Source of the DNA: Frankiales bacterium
GTDB taxonomy: Bacteria > Actinomycetota > Actinomycetes > Mycobacteriales > Jatrophihabitantaceae
Direction of reading: 5' to 3'
Length of the DNA stretch: 5,476 nt
NCBI GenBank assembly: GCA_025963265.1
Contig: JAOPUY010000599.1
Coordinates: 1-5,476 of the forward strand
The notes under the pieces are model-generated. The model ran no database searches. It was not told the origin of the DNA and saw only the letters and a program-made list of their open reading frames with translations. A program made the position numbers and the translations under genes. Positions 5,087 to 5,476 of the stretch are shown here, in pieces; the first letter of the stretch is position 1; each line of letters opens with the position of its first letter.

Positions 5087-5476
5087 AGCTCGCGAGGGCC
5101 CGGTTCCGGTACTCAGTGGGGGTGTCGCCGGTATAGCGGGTGAACGCGCGGGTAAACCCGCTCGCGCTGTCAAACCCCACGGCGGCCGCAACGTGAGCCA
5201 CGCTCGATCGGTCGACGGCGAGCTGGCTCATAGCTCGAAGGAGCCGCGCCTGCAGGAGGTATTGCTGCCAGGTCATGCCAGCCACCGCCTGGAACCGCCG
5301 GCGGAGCGTTCGCTCGGAGACTCCCACGGCGTCGCTCACGTCGCGAATGACGACCTGGGACAGATGCTCCGCCGTGTAGCGCATGGCTCCGGCCACGAGC
5401 GGATCATTGCTGGTCGGCAGGGAGAAAGGCGTTTCAAAGTCGATCCATTCATCAACCAGCTTCGACAGCGCCGTGA
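5070..5476 (-). CDS. AraC/XylS-family transcriptional regulator, C-terminal part (5' end outside window)
   Basis: The minus strand is open from the right edge to the TAG at 5072-5070, giving the last 134 residues. It reads LVDEWIDFETPFSLPT, then SNDPLVAGAMRYTAEHL, then two helix-turn-helix units: VVIRDVSDAVGVSERTLRRR and SSVAHVAAAVGFDSASGFTR, ending in the family signature region F-x-Y-TGDTPTEYR. The DPLVAGAM linker with a preceding proline-rich stretch is typical of AraC proteins with an N-terminal cupin or other ligand-sensing domain, which is not in the window. GTG at 5396 is internal, since the frame and homology continue upstream. Position next to an enzyme cluster suggests it controls it, perhaps through the symmetric sites at 1118-1455, but that link is inference. 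Family call very secure. Confidence 0.93.
   Translation of the reverse strand, partial: TALSKLVDEWIDFETPFSLPTSNDPLVAGAMRYTAEHLSQVVIRDVSDAVGVSERTLRRRFQAVAGMTWQQYLLQARLLRAMSQLAVDRSSVAHVAAAVGFDSASGFTRAFTRYTGDTPTEYRNRALASLADAQ

Noticed and set aside
5070..5396. AraC-type gene as a complete 108-residue protein starting at GTG 5396
   Set aside because: The reading frame continues to the right edge with sequence typical of AraC linkers (ETPFSLPT, NDPLVAGAM), so the gene is longer and only cut by the window.

Overview
The window is GC-rich (by eye about two thirds G+C), with strong third-position GC bias, GTG as well as ATG starts, tightly packed genes and a TANNNT-type -10 box. This fits a high-GC Gram-positive bacterium (Actinomycetota, for example a Mycobacterium/Nocardia/Frankia-like soil actinomycete), though a high-GC proteobacterium cannot be ruled out from sequence alone. 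No RNA genes, insertion sequences, CRISPR arrays or phage genes are visible.

Layout. Bases 1-1085 (minus strand) hold the N-terminal 361 residues of an FMN-dependent, luciferase-like monooxygenase of the NtaA/SnaA/DszA type; its C-terminus lies off the left edge. A 426-bp divergent intergenic region follows, with a predicted promoter in each direction. The rightward promoter (TTGACC, 17 bp, TAGCCT) is overlapped by a 23-bp interrupted palindrome placed like a repressor operator. To its right, on the plus strand, come two tandem alpha/beta-hydrolase-fold genes (1512-2375 and 2383-3237; about 55% identical, aligned without a gap), a double-domain carboxymuconolactone-decarboxylase-like (CMD) gene (3402-4241) and a classical short-chain dehydrogenase/reductase (SDR, 4241-5053) whose start overlaps the CMD stop by one base. 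A convergent gene on the minus strand (5070 to beyond 5476) is the C-terminal part of an AraC/XylS-family regulator. An 11-bp hairpin between the two convergent genes looks like a shared transcription terminator.

How it may work together (inference). Flavin monooxygenase, hydrolase-fold proteins, CMD-like protein, SDR and a local AraC regulator are a typical composition for a small catabolic or detoxification cluster: oxygenation of a substrate, C-C, C-O or C-X bond handling by hydrolase-fold proteins, then redox and CMD-type steps. The substrate cannot be read from the sequence. No flavin reductase, transporter or CoA ligase lies inside the window. The oddest feature is that both hydrolase paralogues keep an Asp at the nucleophile elbow (GNDSGG) and the acid Asp, but have Thr where the catalytic His should be.
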